Source: Sesamum alatum (taxonomy: Eukaryota > Streptophyta > Magnoliopsida > Lamiales > Pedaliaceae). Taken from it: 64,000 nt of DNA. Where the stretch lies: contig JACGWO010000002.1 in the NCBI GenBank assembly GCA_034509735.1, positions 25,529,636 to 25,593,635 on the forward strand, given 5' to 3'. How positions within the stretch are numbered: the stretch's first letter is position 1; each line of letters begins with the position of its first letter. Below the pieces are notes generated by a model. That model ran no database searches and was not told the DNA's origin. It worked only from the letters and a program-made list of their open reading frames with translations. Of this stretch, positions 23,022-33,283 are shown piece by piece. The position numbers were made by a program, and so were the translations under genes.

Positions 23022-24641
23022 TTAAAGCCAATTGCCCATATGTCTAATCCCCATCTTCTCAAGATGTTGCGTATGAGCGCTCTGCGACATAGGCTTTGTC
23101 AGCGGGTCTGTTGTGTTGTCTGCTGAGTTGACTCGGTCCATCCAGACGTCACCTCTTCCTACCATTTCTCTAACAAGATGGTAGCGTCGAAGAATGTGTT
23201 TGGAACGGTGATGAGATCTCGGTTCCTTTACTTGCGCTATTGCACCGTTGTTATCAGAGAAGATGAGAACAGGCTCGGCGATGCTAGGCACCACACCCAA
23301 CTCTTGGATGTAGTTTCTCATCCAAACCGCTTCCTTAGCAGCTTCTGAAGCTGCTATGTATTCAGCCTCTGTGGTGGAGTCAGCAATGGTTGCTTGCTTG
23401 GAACTTTTCCAAGCTACTACTCCTCCATTGAGTTTGAATACGTACCCCGATTGAGACTTGGCATCATCGTCATCAGACTGGAAGCTAGCGTCGCTAAAGC
23501 CTTCCAGAATTAGTTCTCCATTGCCATAGACTAAGAACATCTCCTTAGTCCTCCTTAGGTACTTAAGGATGCCCTTAACAGCATTCCAATATGCCTCTCC
23601 TGCGCAGGACTGATATCTGCTTGTTACGCTCAAAGCGTATGCAATGTCAGGCCTAGTGCAATGGACCGCATATTGGATGCTACCTACGGCAGAAGCATAG
23701 GGGATGACTTTCATCCTTTTAGGTTCCTCATCAGTCTGTGGGGACTGTTTCTTGGACAACTTGATCCCATGCCTCATAGGAAGGAATCCTCGTTTGGAGT
23801 TGTCCATTCGATATCTCTTTAGGACTTTCTCCATATACGAGTTTTGGGTGAGTCCTAACATCCTTTTAAATCTGTCCCTGACAATCTGGATGCCTAGGAT
23901 GTAGGAGGCTTCACCCAAGTCCTTCATGGAAAACTGGGTTGACAACCATGCTTTTGTGTTTCCTAACATTCTAACGTCATTACCAATGAGTAGAATGTCA
24001 TCCACATAAAGCACTAGGAACACTATTGAGCTCCCACTAACTTTCTTGTATACACAAGGGTCAGATTCGTTTTTGATGAAGTCATAACCCCGTATTACTT
24101 CGTCAAAGCGAATGTTCCAACTTCGGGAGGCTTGTTTGAGGCTATAGATGGATTTCTGGAGGCGACAGATTTTCTGTTCTTCTCCAGTAACCGTGAAACC
24201 CTCCGGCTGATCCATATAGATCTCTTTTTCAACGAAACCGTTGAGGAAGGCCGTTTTCACGTCCATCTGCCATATCTCATAGTCATACCATGCTGCTATG
24301 GCGAGCAGGATCCGAATGGACTTAGCCATGGCTACTGGCGAGTAGGTATCCTCAAATCGACCCCGGGTCGTTGAGTGTATCCCTTTAGCTACAAGCCTAG
24401 CCTTAAAGGTTGTGACTTCTCCATCAACGCCAAGTTTGCGCTTGTAGACCCACTTACAGCCCACTGGCTTAACACCTTTCGGTGGATCTACAAGACTCCA
24501 GACTTCGTTCTCGTTCATGGAGTCCATTTCGGTTTTCATGGCCTCAAGCCATTTCCCGGAGTCGATGTCAGACATCACTTCTCCATATGTCTTAGGATCA
24601 TTATCCAAAAGATCGGTCGCTCCTAGAAAGCCATATCTCAC
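23022..24641 (-). CDS. Copia C reverse transcriptase-RNase H frame (539 codons)
   Basis: One uninterrupted frame holds the RT (WSLVDPPKG and CKWVYKRKLG near the N-terminus, WQMDVKTAFLNGF, catalytic LYVDDILLIG) and RNase H (DASFQSDDDDAKSQSG, then ADSTTEAEYIAASEA with catalytic residues). It ends close to the polypurine tract. Just after FKARLVAKG (near 24375) about a dozen residues differ from the Copia norm while both sides stay aligned. The DNA suggests a one-base gain followed by a one-base loss about 35 nt later. The RT portion could still fold, but the upstream integrase is broken, so the full polyprotein is not made from this copy. Confidence 0.9.
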   Translation of the reverse strand: MRYGFLGATDLLDNDPKTYGEVMSDIDSGKWLEAMKTEMDSMNENEVWSLVDPPKGVKPVGCKWVYKRKLGVDGEVTTFKARLVAKGIHSTTRGRFEDTYSPVAMAKSIRILLAIAAWYDYEIWQMDVKTAFLNGFVEKEIYMDQPEGFTVTGEEQKICRLQKSIYSLKQASRSWNIRFDEVIRGYDFIKNESDPCVYKKVSGSSIVFLVLYVDDILLIGNDVRMLGNTKAWLSTQFSMKDLGEASYILGIQIVRDRFKRMLGLTQNSYMEKVLKRYRMDNSKRGFLPMRHGIKLSKKQSPQTDEEPKRMKVIPYASAVGSIQYAVHCTRPDIAYALSVTSRYQSCAGEAYWNAVKGILKYLRRTKEMFLVYGNGELILEGFSDASFQSDDDDAKSQSGYVFKLNGGVVAWKSSKQATIADSTTEAEYIAASEAAKEAVWMRNYIQELGVVPSIAEPVLIFSDNNGAIAQVKEPRSHHRSKHILRRYHLVREMVGRGDVWMDRVNSADNTTDPLTKPMSQSAHTQHLEKMGIRHMGNWL

Positions 24642-25557
24642 TGGAGGTCTAGACTCTCTAGTGGACCTACGGAGAACGGGAACGTCAGTGGTGACTGTGG
24701 GCGTTGACTGTATTGGAGCCGGTGGTTCAGGAACCGGGGCTGGCTGTTCCTGAGGCCGTCCTTCATGCCTAGCATGTTGGACCTCTCGAGGTTGGTCAGC
24801 CCTTCGACTGTCTATCCTGAATCATCTAAGTGAGGGTTTCGGCGGCTGTGTCTGATGGCTGGATTCCATCACTTGATTCCTCTAGGATCAGCTCATCAGG
24901 TTGGATATCCTCCGGAAGCCTTGCTCCAAGAATACTGCATTTCTTGAAACAAACATCTTTTGTTTCCAAGGGGTCATAAAAGTAATAACCCGCAGTTTCC
25001 TTAGGGTATCCAACGAACCTGCATAAGCTAGACCTGGATTCTAGCTAATCTCCCACTAACCTCTTGACGTATGCGGGGCTACCCTACACTTTCAAGTAGT
25101 TGTAGGACGCAGGCTTGTCGTGCCATATTTCATATGGCGTTTGGGTTAATGTACTAGTAGGCGCTAAATTCAACAATTTGGCTGCCGTTTCTAGTGCATA
25201 GCCCCAAAAGGATAAGGGCAATTTGGTAAAAACTCATCATAGACCGAACCATGTCAAACAGGGTTCAATTCCTCCTTTCAGAGACACCATTTAACTGTGG
25301 TGTTCCTGGAGGTGTCCATTCAGATATTATACCATGTTCTTTTAGATAATCTAGGAACTCCGTACTAAGGTATTCACCGCCTCGGTCCGACCGTAGGACT
25401 TTAATTTTACAGTTGGTCTGGTTCTCCACTTCAAGCCTGAATTCTTTAAACCTCTCAAGAGCTTCAGACTTGTACCTCATTAGATAAACATAACCATACC
25501 GTGAATGATCATCGGTAAAGGTTATGAAGTAGGAGAACCCACCTCGGGCCTGCGTCC
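24642..25557 (-). pseudogene. Copia C integrase, broken
   Basis: The middle of the integrase is readable at 25265-25480 (MRYKSEALERFKEF, RSDRGGEYLS with catalytic Asp) and continues to GVSERRN. After that the C-terminal part (PASYNYLKV, AGYYFYDPLETK near 24980) can be followed only with several frame changes and stops. The segment joining 25558 to 25480 also lacks part of the core. Confidence 0.8.
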
Positions 25558-27047
25558 TTAGTCCAACAGACCTGTGGCAAGCCTACTTTGTCCTACAAGG
25601 GGCTTCTTGGTCATTTTCCCTCTTAGACAGGATTCACAAGTTGGTAGATCACTCAAGTCCCCAACCTCTAGGTTCTTTGAGTCTACCAACCTCTTCATCC
25701 TGTCTTGGGATATGTGACCTAGCCTAGCGTGCCATAGACGTGCGTTCCCGTTATTATCTAATTTTCGTTTGTGTTGAGTGTTGAGAACGAAATTCGTTTG
25801 TTGCAAGATATAGAGCCCGTTATGCAATGTACCAAGTAGATGAGCAATTCCACACCTCATCAAATAAAAGCAATTTTTATTGATTCTAAACTCATAACCA
25901 CTATTGTCCAACAATGGAATGGAAATGATGTTTTTAATCATACTAGGTACAAAATAAACTTGCTCTAAATCTATGCTAATATTATCACTAATCACTAGAG
26001 TGACGGATCCTACTGCTTCTGCCGAGATGGCCTTGCCATTCCCAAGCTTCAGGATCATGTCCCCGCTACCCAGTTTTCTGCTTCTTTTCAACACCTGCAA
26101 GTTATTGCAAATGTGAGCTCCACAGCCGGTATCCAATACCCAAAAGGCAGAATTAGTGACCATATTAACCTCAATCACATAAATACCTTGGTTCGAGAAG
26201 AGTTTGGGGCACTCTCTCTTCCAATGCCCTTTCTCACGGCAGTTGATACATGTGTCATATGCCTTCGACTGTTGCTTGGAGACAACCTTTCCCTTTCCTT
26301 TGCCTTTCCCCTCTTTAGCAATGGGAACACTCTTAGTGTTCGTAGCTGCTTTGACGGCCTTTCCCTTCCCTTTCTTCTTCTTCCAACGTCCGGCACCTTT
26401 GTCTTTCGTATTGGAAGTTAAAACACCTCCAAACAATACCGAAGGCGTGGACTTCTTAGTCGTTGCCTCGTATTGCACCAACATATTGATCAACTCATGA
26501 ATGCCCTTCTCAAGTACGTTCATGTTGTAGTTGACGATAAATTGGTCAAAGGAGGGTGGGAGTGACTGAAGGATAACATCTATGTACGTTTCATTATCGA
26601 GACCTGCCTTTAGGTCCTCGAGCTTTTCCACCAGGGTAAGCATTTTAACCCCGTGCTCTTGTACAGAGGATCCTTCTGTCATTTTAGTTCCAAAGAACGC
26701 CTTCGTCGCGACATACCTAGTATGCCGGTCCAGGACTGCATAGCAATCCTTAAGGCGAGCCATAATGGAAGGGATATCGTCTAGCCTTTCATATTGCTTC
26801 TGAATCTCATTGGTCATCGAAGCAAGTATGATGCTACGGACCTTCCAGTTATCCTTATGCCAAGTCTCGAATGTCTCACGTTCTTCTGGCGTGGATCCTT
26901 CCGGCAAGGTCCTAGGGAGAGGCTCGTCCATGACGTAGCCTTGGTTCTCGTAATCTAGGACTATCCTGAGATTGCACAACCAGTCGTTGTAATTTGTTCC
27001 ATTGAATTTGTTTGTCTCAAGAATGGTGGAAAGTGGGTTCTTAGATA
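25558..27047 (-). CDS. Copia C gag-protease-pre-integrase frame, start codon lost
   Basis: The open frame continues upstream of the first internal Met (26979) to ISKNPLSTILETNKFNGTNY. By comparison with MSKNPL in Copia A, the initiator ATG near 27047 now reads ATA. The frame contains gag (LRIVLDYENQGY, LPPSFDQFIVNYNMN), zinc knuckle CINCREKGHWKREC near 26225, the aspartic protease motif FWVLDTGCGAHI near 26140, and the pre-integrase zinc region LWHARLGHIS...CESCLRGK near 25730-25620. It ends in LLD at 25558 where the integrase frame breaks. Confidence 0.88.
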
Positions 27048-27049
27048 TT

Positions 27050-29287
27050 TTAAAATCTACATTTTAGAAAACTGCGCGCGATCAGCAGAAAAATAAAAGA
27101 CGGTGGTTTGATAAAATAATTAAATGCATGGACTTTAGTCATTTAATCCTCCCACTATTTATACGAAAACACGGTACTCTCAAACGTGATTTTTCGGGAA
27201 ATCCTTTCCTAGTGGGCTTTGGATCCACAGCGATTTTTCCCATACCCCACTTTTACGATTCGCATGGAAAAGATCCTGTGGGAGGTATTCCATACCATTC
27301 TCGTTCCACGAGATTCCCAAGATTATTGCCTCACCCTTTCACATGATCCCGAGGACTCCAAGCGAATCATGTTAATTGGGCGTTAGACCCAACCCAATCG
27401 ACCGAGCCACACACCCACTGGTACCCCCACGACTCGTGAGATAGGTAACAGCAGCCCATTTTTCGTTCATGATATAGTGCAGCTTCCTTTAACTACAATA
27501 ACGTGCCACGACTCGTGAGACCACGCTATTGACCTAAAGCAGCTTCCTCACTATGCCATGGATTGGAAGGCATGGACAAACTCCTAGAGTTTATGTCCAT
27601 TTTGTCTAGGGTCTAATATTTTGACATTGGTCCAACCAATGTGAGAGTAGTAAATGACCGAAATCTCAAATAAATAAACATTCACACATACATCCATAAT
27701 GCGTAAATTAAACCATCCATAGCAGTTATATGATAAATAAAAGCTCATTCATCCATCATAATAACCACATGCAAAATTAAAGCCTAGCACGCCCCTGTTG
27801 GATGATCACGAGCCCAAATCCTATGCGACCCACTGAGCCCGCAATGGATCTATGGCCAATCTAGGGTTGGTCTTATACTATTACATTAATAGTAACCCAA
27901 TCATCATGCTGATAGGCTTTGGTCTCTTTTCTCTTTCTTTACTTCATGGAAAAACTCTAAGGGACCTCCCGTCTGGGCTCTCCATGTGGTCCTTCCTTCT
28001 TCTCCACCAATTACAAAAATAGAAAACCTCACTCCTAGTCTACTCTCATTACATATTAAAAAAAGAAACCCCAGCGAAAACTCGGGGGGAGTACATAAAG
28101 AGGGAGGTAGAATGCCTTATTATTCCAAGGCAACTAGAAAGAGAGAAGGAGAAAGCAGTAAAAGAGGCACACAGGCCCAACAGAAAATAAACCATCCATT
28201 CGGTCTAAGGCTCGTGATCATCCATTTCCATCCAACACACATAATCACATGATCTAATCATATAATTACAATATACCAACAACACATGATTTCCAATCAT
28301 AAATATTCAAAATAATAAAATAAATGAATATGTCCATAACGTGTGAAAAATAAAACACAAATATTGGTAATAATATTTTCTCGTTTTAGGAAAATCTTTC
28401 CTCATTATTTTAAGTAAAATAACCCTGGGATTCCAAATCCAATTTATTTTACTCCTGAAATAATGTCTTTAGAAAATTAGGCATAATTGAACCCAAAAAT
28501 GATTTTTCAGAATTAAAAAATTAAAACTGAAAATACTTTAAAAAAAATAAAAACACACTACTAGGGTTTTAAAACCCTAGCAGCCGCTGCCGCCGCGGCA
28601 GCGGCCTGCCGGCGCACAGGGCCTGTGCGCGCGCATGGCCGGCAGCGTGCTGCGCGGCCTGGCGTTCCGGCAGGCCGTCGCGCGCGCAGGCTCCCTTGCC
28701 TCGCGCGCGCTGGCCTGCTGGCTGCCGGCCGCGCCCTGCGCAGTGCGCGCGCAGACGTGCACTGGGCACGCCTGCCGGGCGCGCGCTCGCAGACACCTCC
28801 GTCTGCGTGCGCGCGCGCCTGGCGGCGCTGCCCAGTGTCCGTCCGCGCGCGGACTCTCAGGCGCCCAGCCTTGCGCGCGCACGCATGAGCGCGCCTGCCG
28901 GGCGCGCGCGCGCAGACACCCTCGTCTGCGTGCGCGCGTGCGTGGAGGCGCTGCCTTGCGCGCAGGCCTGCCTGGCTGCGCGCTGCCTCTGCGCGACCGG
29001 CTGGGCGGGCACGCGCAGGCTTCCTTGCCTGCGCGCGTCTGCCCTGCCGCAGCGCGCGGCCAGCCCTCCCGGCTGGTCGGCTGCGGCGTTTCTCGTTTTT
29101 CGTTCAATTATTCCACCCCGTTTCTCAAGAAAAACAGAAAAATACCAATATTCAGAAATTCACACGAATCGAAAGTCATAAAACGACATGCTTTAAAATC
29201 AAGAAAATCAAGATTTAATTAAAAAACATGTCAATTTCCGTTCCATGCTTAAAACGCACATAAACCCTAGGCCTATACACCGAACCG
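27050..29287 (-). other. Long leader of Copia C
   Basis: About 2.2 kb between primer-binding site and gag without a conserved reading frame. The gag-proximal part is shared with Copia A (about 27147-27235). The element-5' part holds the GC-rich island at 28575-29092. Frames at 27986-28252 and elsewhere have no recognisable protein features. Confidence 0.7.
28575..29092. repeat. GC-rich low-complexity island with 123-bp tandem duplication
   Basis: About 520 bp composed mostly of GCGC/CGCG runs in an otherwise AT-rich region. A unit starting GCCTGCCGGGCGCGCGC at 28770 recurs at 28893 (CAGACACC and GTCTGCGTGCGCGCG in the same order). Because stop codons need A/T, several frames are open on both strands (for example 28577-29107 minus and 28635-29222 plus). 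None shows a protein-like composition or a recognisable domain, so no gene is called. Confidence 0.85.
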
Positions 29288-29300
29288 GGCTCTGATACCA
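29288..29300 (-). other. Primer-binding site of Copia C
   Basis: Minus-strand TGGTATCAGAGCC, complementary to initiator tRNA-Met, separated from the LTR by one base. Confidence 0.93.
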
Positions 29301-29301
29301 C

Positions 29302-31292
29302 TGAAAGAAATCGTGGGTCGTCCCGGGAAGTTGCGCGAATGCGGAAGCGTGATATAAAATAAAATACAAAAATTAAAGCATGCTTTAATGAATTAAAGAA
29401 CACGCTCAAGGGGTGTACCGTTGAGATTCCCGGGTGTTCGGTGTATCTCATGATTAAAGAACATATAAAAGATCATGGAGGCCATAGGGTAGAAAATTAA
29501 AGAGGACGAAAATATTAAACGAGACCTACCCGTTGTCGTTTTCGTCTTCAACGGCTACACGCGTTGTTCCCCGTTTTGCACCGAGATCTTGTTCTTGAGA
29601 CCCTCCAAATCGTTACACACGATCCACCCACGTATCTTGTACGTCGTGCTAGCAACGAACAAGTGTATATTTTGGAGTGGATGAATCAGCGACACGTTAT
29701 CAATTAACGGTATTGATTTATCTAAGTTCTAATGTTCCAAGAACAAGAGAACTAGAAAATAATTTCTTGGAGAGAGTGGAGGTAGAGGGCGGACGAGAGA
29801 GATGGGAGTGGGGCCGAAAATTGTGTGTTGTGTGTGTGTGTTGGAATTTCATCATCATTCAATTGTTGGAAGCTAGAGGTTTATATAGAGGAGGAGTGTA
29901 ATCCTCTTTAAACTCCAACTCTAAGAACTCTAATTTGACTAGGATTTTGACCTAGTCAAAGTCCTAGTCAAACTAGTGTTTGACCTAGTCAAACCAATCC
30001 TAGCCTTCCATCTCCCCTTTCCATCTCGACCGTTGATTTTAATTTAATGGAATATTTAAATTTCATTAAATATTCCAAAAGGCCGAATAAAATATAATAA
30101 ATAAATATTAATATTTATTCTAGGCCCATTAAATCAATTCCCTTAATAAATCCAATTTATTAATTTAATTCCCTTTATCAAATAGAAGGAATTAATTTCT
30201 CCAAGAAAATATAGGACCCGATTAAATCTAATTTAATCATTCCTTTACTCCAATATTTAATTCCAAATTAAATACTTAAGTGTGTGTGGATAGTGTGTGA
30301 CTCTTTAGGTTCACCTTTCAGCTAGACTTGGTCGGATTCCTAGAATCCGCCCGTTACCATGGGTGGTCATCTAGCAACGGTCCATGGCACTAGAGACTAG
30401 GTGAAATAATCGGGGATGAACATTTAGGCCCTAACAGTACACTTGTCCTTCTGTCTTCGATCTCATCACTTAGAGTCTAGGGCACGGAAAATGCAGGTAC
30501 CCATTTTGGACCTAAGTGTCGGTCTGTCCTTACTAAACGCCGCAAGGGAAACCTTCCCTTCTGTTCAGTTACTGTGGCCACAGATTTTAGGACAAGACAC
30601 AGAGCATACGTGAGACTCAACTGTCAATACCTTTTGACAGGAGACAGATCCTTTCTTGGAAACTACTGTCACTCTGTACACCCGAGCTGCACTAGACATG
30701 GCTTATGACTACTCAAGAGTATTTTGGCAATCTCTCATCATATCTAAGATACAGACCTGATGCGCAGGTAAACTCAGCAGTTCCTCAAGTCAAAGGACTT
30801 GACCTGTACCGTTGGAACCGGGAATACGTCATACCTTGCAAACCATACTCAAGGTCCTCCGTAAGATGGTTCCCCGCGAGTCACCTCAGTCAGCTGCTTC
30901 CTAGCATGCTGACCCACTAACACTGCTTAGACGACCTTCGTCACCCGTCGATGAAATACGACAGCAGATGCTTAGTGCAAGTCTCAAAGGGAATCCCGGT
31001 ACCCATTTTCGGGATTCCTTGACTTGGAGATTTCCGGACTGATTCGGTAAGACTGATTTCATGGACCTACCTCCAAGCGTAGTCCCAATCCCCGAAATTG
31101 ATTCTCAGTCCGTGGGTTTTGTTTGCGTAGTGAACAGATATGTAAAAGCAGATATAAGTGAACGTAACAAAGTATTGCCATATGAACTTTTCACTTCTTT
31201 ATTCATAAATGTTTTATCAAACAGCTGAAATTGTCTAGACATAGGTTATATATTCCTGCCAAAATTGGCTTACATGGTCACCTATTCTAACA
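29302..31292 (-). repeat. 5' LTR of Copia C
   Basis: Matches 21016-23005 end to end with scattered substitutions and small indels. Open frames such as 29677-29901 and 30705-30920 are non-coding LTR sequence. Confidence 0.95.
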
Positions 31293-31643
31293 CTTCAGTG
31301 GGTCGCACAAAAGTCCTATCGATGAACCCTATCCTCCCCTTTGCTTTGAGGGGCAAAGCAAATTGATCTGCTCCAAGCAAGATAATTTCTTCCATCCAGA
31401 ACAGTCGTAACTAGTATATTCCTGGGTGGTCTCCCGCCTGTGACCGCCACGTCTCGCCACCCCCTTGCACCTTTTGGTCAACATTCGCAACTTCTTTCCC
31501 AGCCATCTTTCAATTTCCCTCAACTCAGAAGTAATCAACAACAAAAGTAAAGAAAAATAGGCGAAGAATTTCTTGAAATCAAAAAAAAAAAAAACTATCA
31601 GGAATACTATCTCTTTGGCAGGATCAGAGACCATCAAAAAGAT

Positions 31644-31656
31644 GGCTCTGATACCA
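31644..31656 (-). other. Primer-binding site of Copia B
   Basis: Minus-strand TGGTATCAGAGCC, complementary to the 3' end of initiator tRNA-Met, directly adjoining the LTR. Confidence 0.9.
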
Positions 31657-31952
31657 TGCTCGAACTAGAAACGCAGAATTCCATAATCACAAAACACAAG
31701 ACAAAATTAAAACTCTTATTCTTGTTCTATTGATTCGTAGAAACTGAAAATTGTAGTGTACAGTGGAGTAGAGCTGGGGGAACTTTAAATAAGAGAGAGA
31801 GCAGTCTGAGTGCGGTTGATTTAATTATCCAACTAACCTCTATTAACTAACCCTAACAACTAATTAAACAGAAAAGTGAGCTAACCCTAACAGAAACGTG
31901 TGAGCTCAATAAACCTAACAACAATACAGAGAAAACGCATTTCTGCTGGACA
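31657..31952 (-). repeat. 5' LTR of Copia B
   Basis: About 296 bp on the minus strand, from a probable TGTCCAGCAG start to TTCGAGCA next to the primer-binding site. TATTTAAAG near 31785 could be the TATA element. The outer boundary is uncertain (31952 is the nearest TG...CA solution) because the partner LTR is lost. Confidence 0.6.
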
Positions 31953-32056
31953 CGCTTCCTCAAGTGACTCCTTTTGCCAAGCTGCTGGAAACTTGTGAGG
32001 TTTTATCAATAAACTTCAAATGAAATGAGACCTACTTACTGGTTGAAGAGTATTAC

Positions 32057-33283
32057 CTTTTTGGTAATCTTTGATGTGATGCTTTGAGCAGACTCTATAA
32101 CGGAACTCGAAAGTCCAGCTACTCCTGTTAGCATGAGGCCATAGTGTGCTATATGTCGCGGCCCATCTTTCAGTTGAAACTGGTAAAAGACGGTTGACGT
32201 ATGAATATGTAGTGTATCGGATTAAATCTAATAGAACAGTCTTACCTTGAAATCCATGCATTTGTTCTTAATCTCAATGTCGAAGTGAAAAATTTTGACA
32301 TTTGGATAAATGGTGGCCAATTCAGATAGGTTTTCCATGTGAGAAGCAAAGATAGTGTACTTGAAATCAAAAGAATGTAAAATTCATGTCGTAGTATGTG
32401 ATGCTTTCCCTGTTTCTATTTAGGGAGGGACTTTGGCCAATTGTTACGAATAGGACTTATGGACACGAGAATAGTTGAAAGGAAACCATGGAATTAATAT
32501 AAATGGCACCATAACTTTCAGTATTTTGGCTACCTAACATGTTTACTATATACCACTCTAAAATTAGCCAAAATGAGAACTTTTGTTGAACTTCCCACTA
32601 AAAGAAACAAGAATATTAGTTACGAGAAATTAATGGCAATGTGAAAAATAGTCACCGAAATATGTATTAAGTGAAAATAATTTCAATCTTACCACAACAG
32701 TGGTTCACAAGCTTAATAGCAACAAGGAATAGTATTTTGCCACTTTATATATAATACCTTCACTTAACATTTTGACTAATATATATTTTGTAGTAGTATC
32801 CTGATGCCTTCTTAAGACGACAAATCAGAGGAATCATCCAAATCTTGTCCTTGAAAGGGGCAGTTTAATCTTAAGTTGCGAATACAAAGATAAGAGAAAA
32901 AGGAATCACAAATGAAAAGTCAGCCATACGATCAGTTTCACTTGAACACTGCTGGTAGATACTATTTCCGAAAATAGAGCTAGAAATATGTCGCCTTAGG
33001 AAAGCTAATTGAGATTTTTCAGATAAAGTCAGAAAGATCTTTCTTGTACTAGCATATGGAAAAAACAAAAAAACGAGAGCAACTCAAAATATAGATTCCT
33101 GTTTCATTCTTCTTTTATAAAGACCTAGACAACAATCAAACTCCTGCATACTCCATAGAAAAGCTATGTGATACATCATTGATGAAACCAGTCCACACAT
33201 TAATGATGAAACAATAGTTTGCTAATATACCTATGAGAAGCATTTTGCAAGATAAATGTTGTCTCTTTCGTCTCCGTCATAGA
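32057..33283 (-). pseudogene. MSH4: MSH4 relic, 3' ATPase block (three exons)
   Basis: 33231-33283 encodes MTETKETTFILQNASHR, corresponding to the MTEM-type helix of the MutS ATPase. 32246-32359 encodes YTIFASHMENLSELATIY and FHFDIEIKNK. 32057-32179 encodes FQLKDGPRHIAHYGLMLTG and IESAQSITSKITKK. The exon with the Walker B DELGRATS-type motif should lie between 33231 and 32359 but was not found. Beyond 32057 an intron starts (GTAATAC), and about 100 bp later Copia B begins, so the final exon is cut off. Confidence 0.85.
32596..32795. mobile_element. Possible CACTA-type miniature element in an MSH4 intron
   Basis: CACTAAAAGAAACAAG at 32596 and TTTTGTAGTA at 32795 resemble the CACTA...TAGTG termini of CACTA elements. 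The terminal match is imperfect and no clear 3-bp target duplication was found. Confidence 0.3.

Larger units (their letters stand above)
21016..31292 (-). mobile_element. Copia element C, structurally complete with LTR pair
   Basis: Minus-strand element of 10,277 bp with 1990-bp and 1991-bp LTRs, primer-binding site, a long leader with a GC-rich island, gag-protease, a damaged integrase, a long RT-RNase H frame and a polypurine tract. It is flanked by perfect 5-bp direct repeats CTTCA (21011-21015 and 31293-31297). By eye the LTRs are about 96-98% identical, so the insertion is fairly recent and younger than Copia A and B. It inserted into gag of Copia B. The lineage is that of Copia A (Angela/BARE-like, tentative). 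Confidence 0.95.
20226..31506 (-). pseudogene. Copia B gag, in two pieces around Copia C
   Basis: The N-terminal piece starts at ATG 31506 (MAGKEVANVDQKVQ) and runs through LDGRNYLAWSRSICFAL and GRIGFID to the insertion point at 31293. The second piece resumes at 21015 (KSEIE...WLLNALSKDIAEAFLYTTSARDLW) and continues to the zinc knuckle CDHCDKVGHTRENC near 20420. Three stops lie in the second piece, at about 20993 (TAA), 20987 (TGA) and 20860 (TAG). The translation on the two sides of Copia C is in register once one target-site copy is removed. Confidence 0.85.
17931..31952 (-). mobile_element. Copia element B, 3'-truncated and split by Copia C
   Basis: Minus-strand Copia element with 5' LTR (31657-about 31952), primer-binding site (31644-31656), gag (start 31506), protease, integrase and part of RT, stopping abruptly at about 17931. 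RNase H and the 3' LTR are missing. Copia C (21016-31292) is inserted in gag; removing it and one copy of CTTCA makes the gag translation run on in the same frame. The 5' LTR lies directly beside the surviving 3' exons of the MSH4 relic. Confidence 0.85.

Noticed and set aside
28569..29222. Several overlapping open frames on both strands (up to 195 codons)
   Set aside because: They are a by-product of the GC-rich, stop-poor island; composition is Ala/Arg-rich low complexity, and no domain is visible.
31329..31637. 102-codon minus frame after the Copia B primer-binding site
   Set aside because: It is the leader and gag N-terminus read in a wrong frame; the true gag frame starts at 31506.
32360..33230. 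Search for the MSH4 Walker B exon (DELGRATS-type)
   Set aside because: No stretch on the minus strand matched; only a CACTA-like miniature element was seen.
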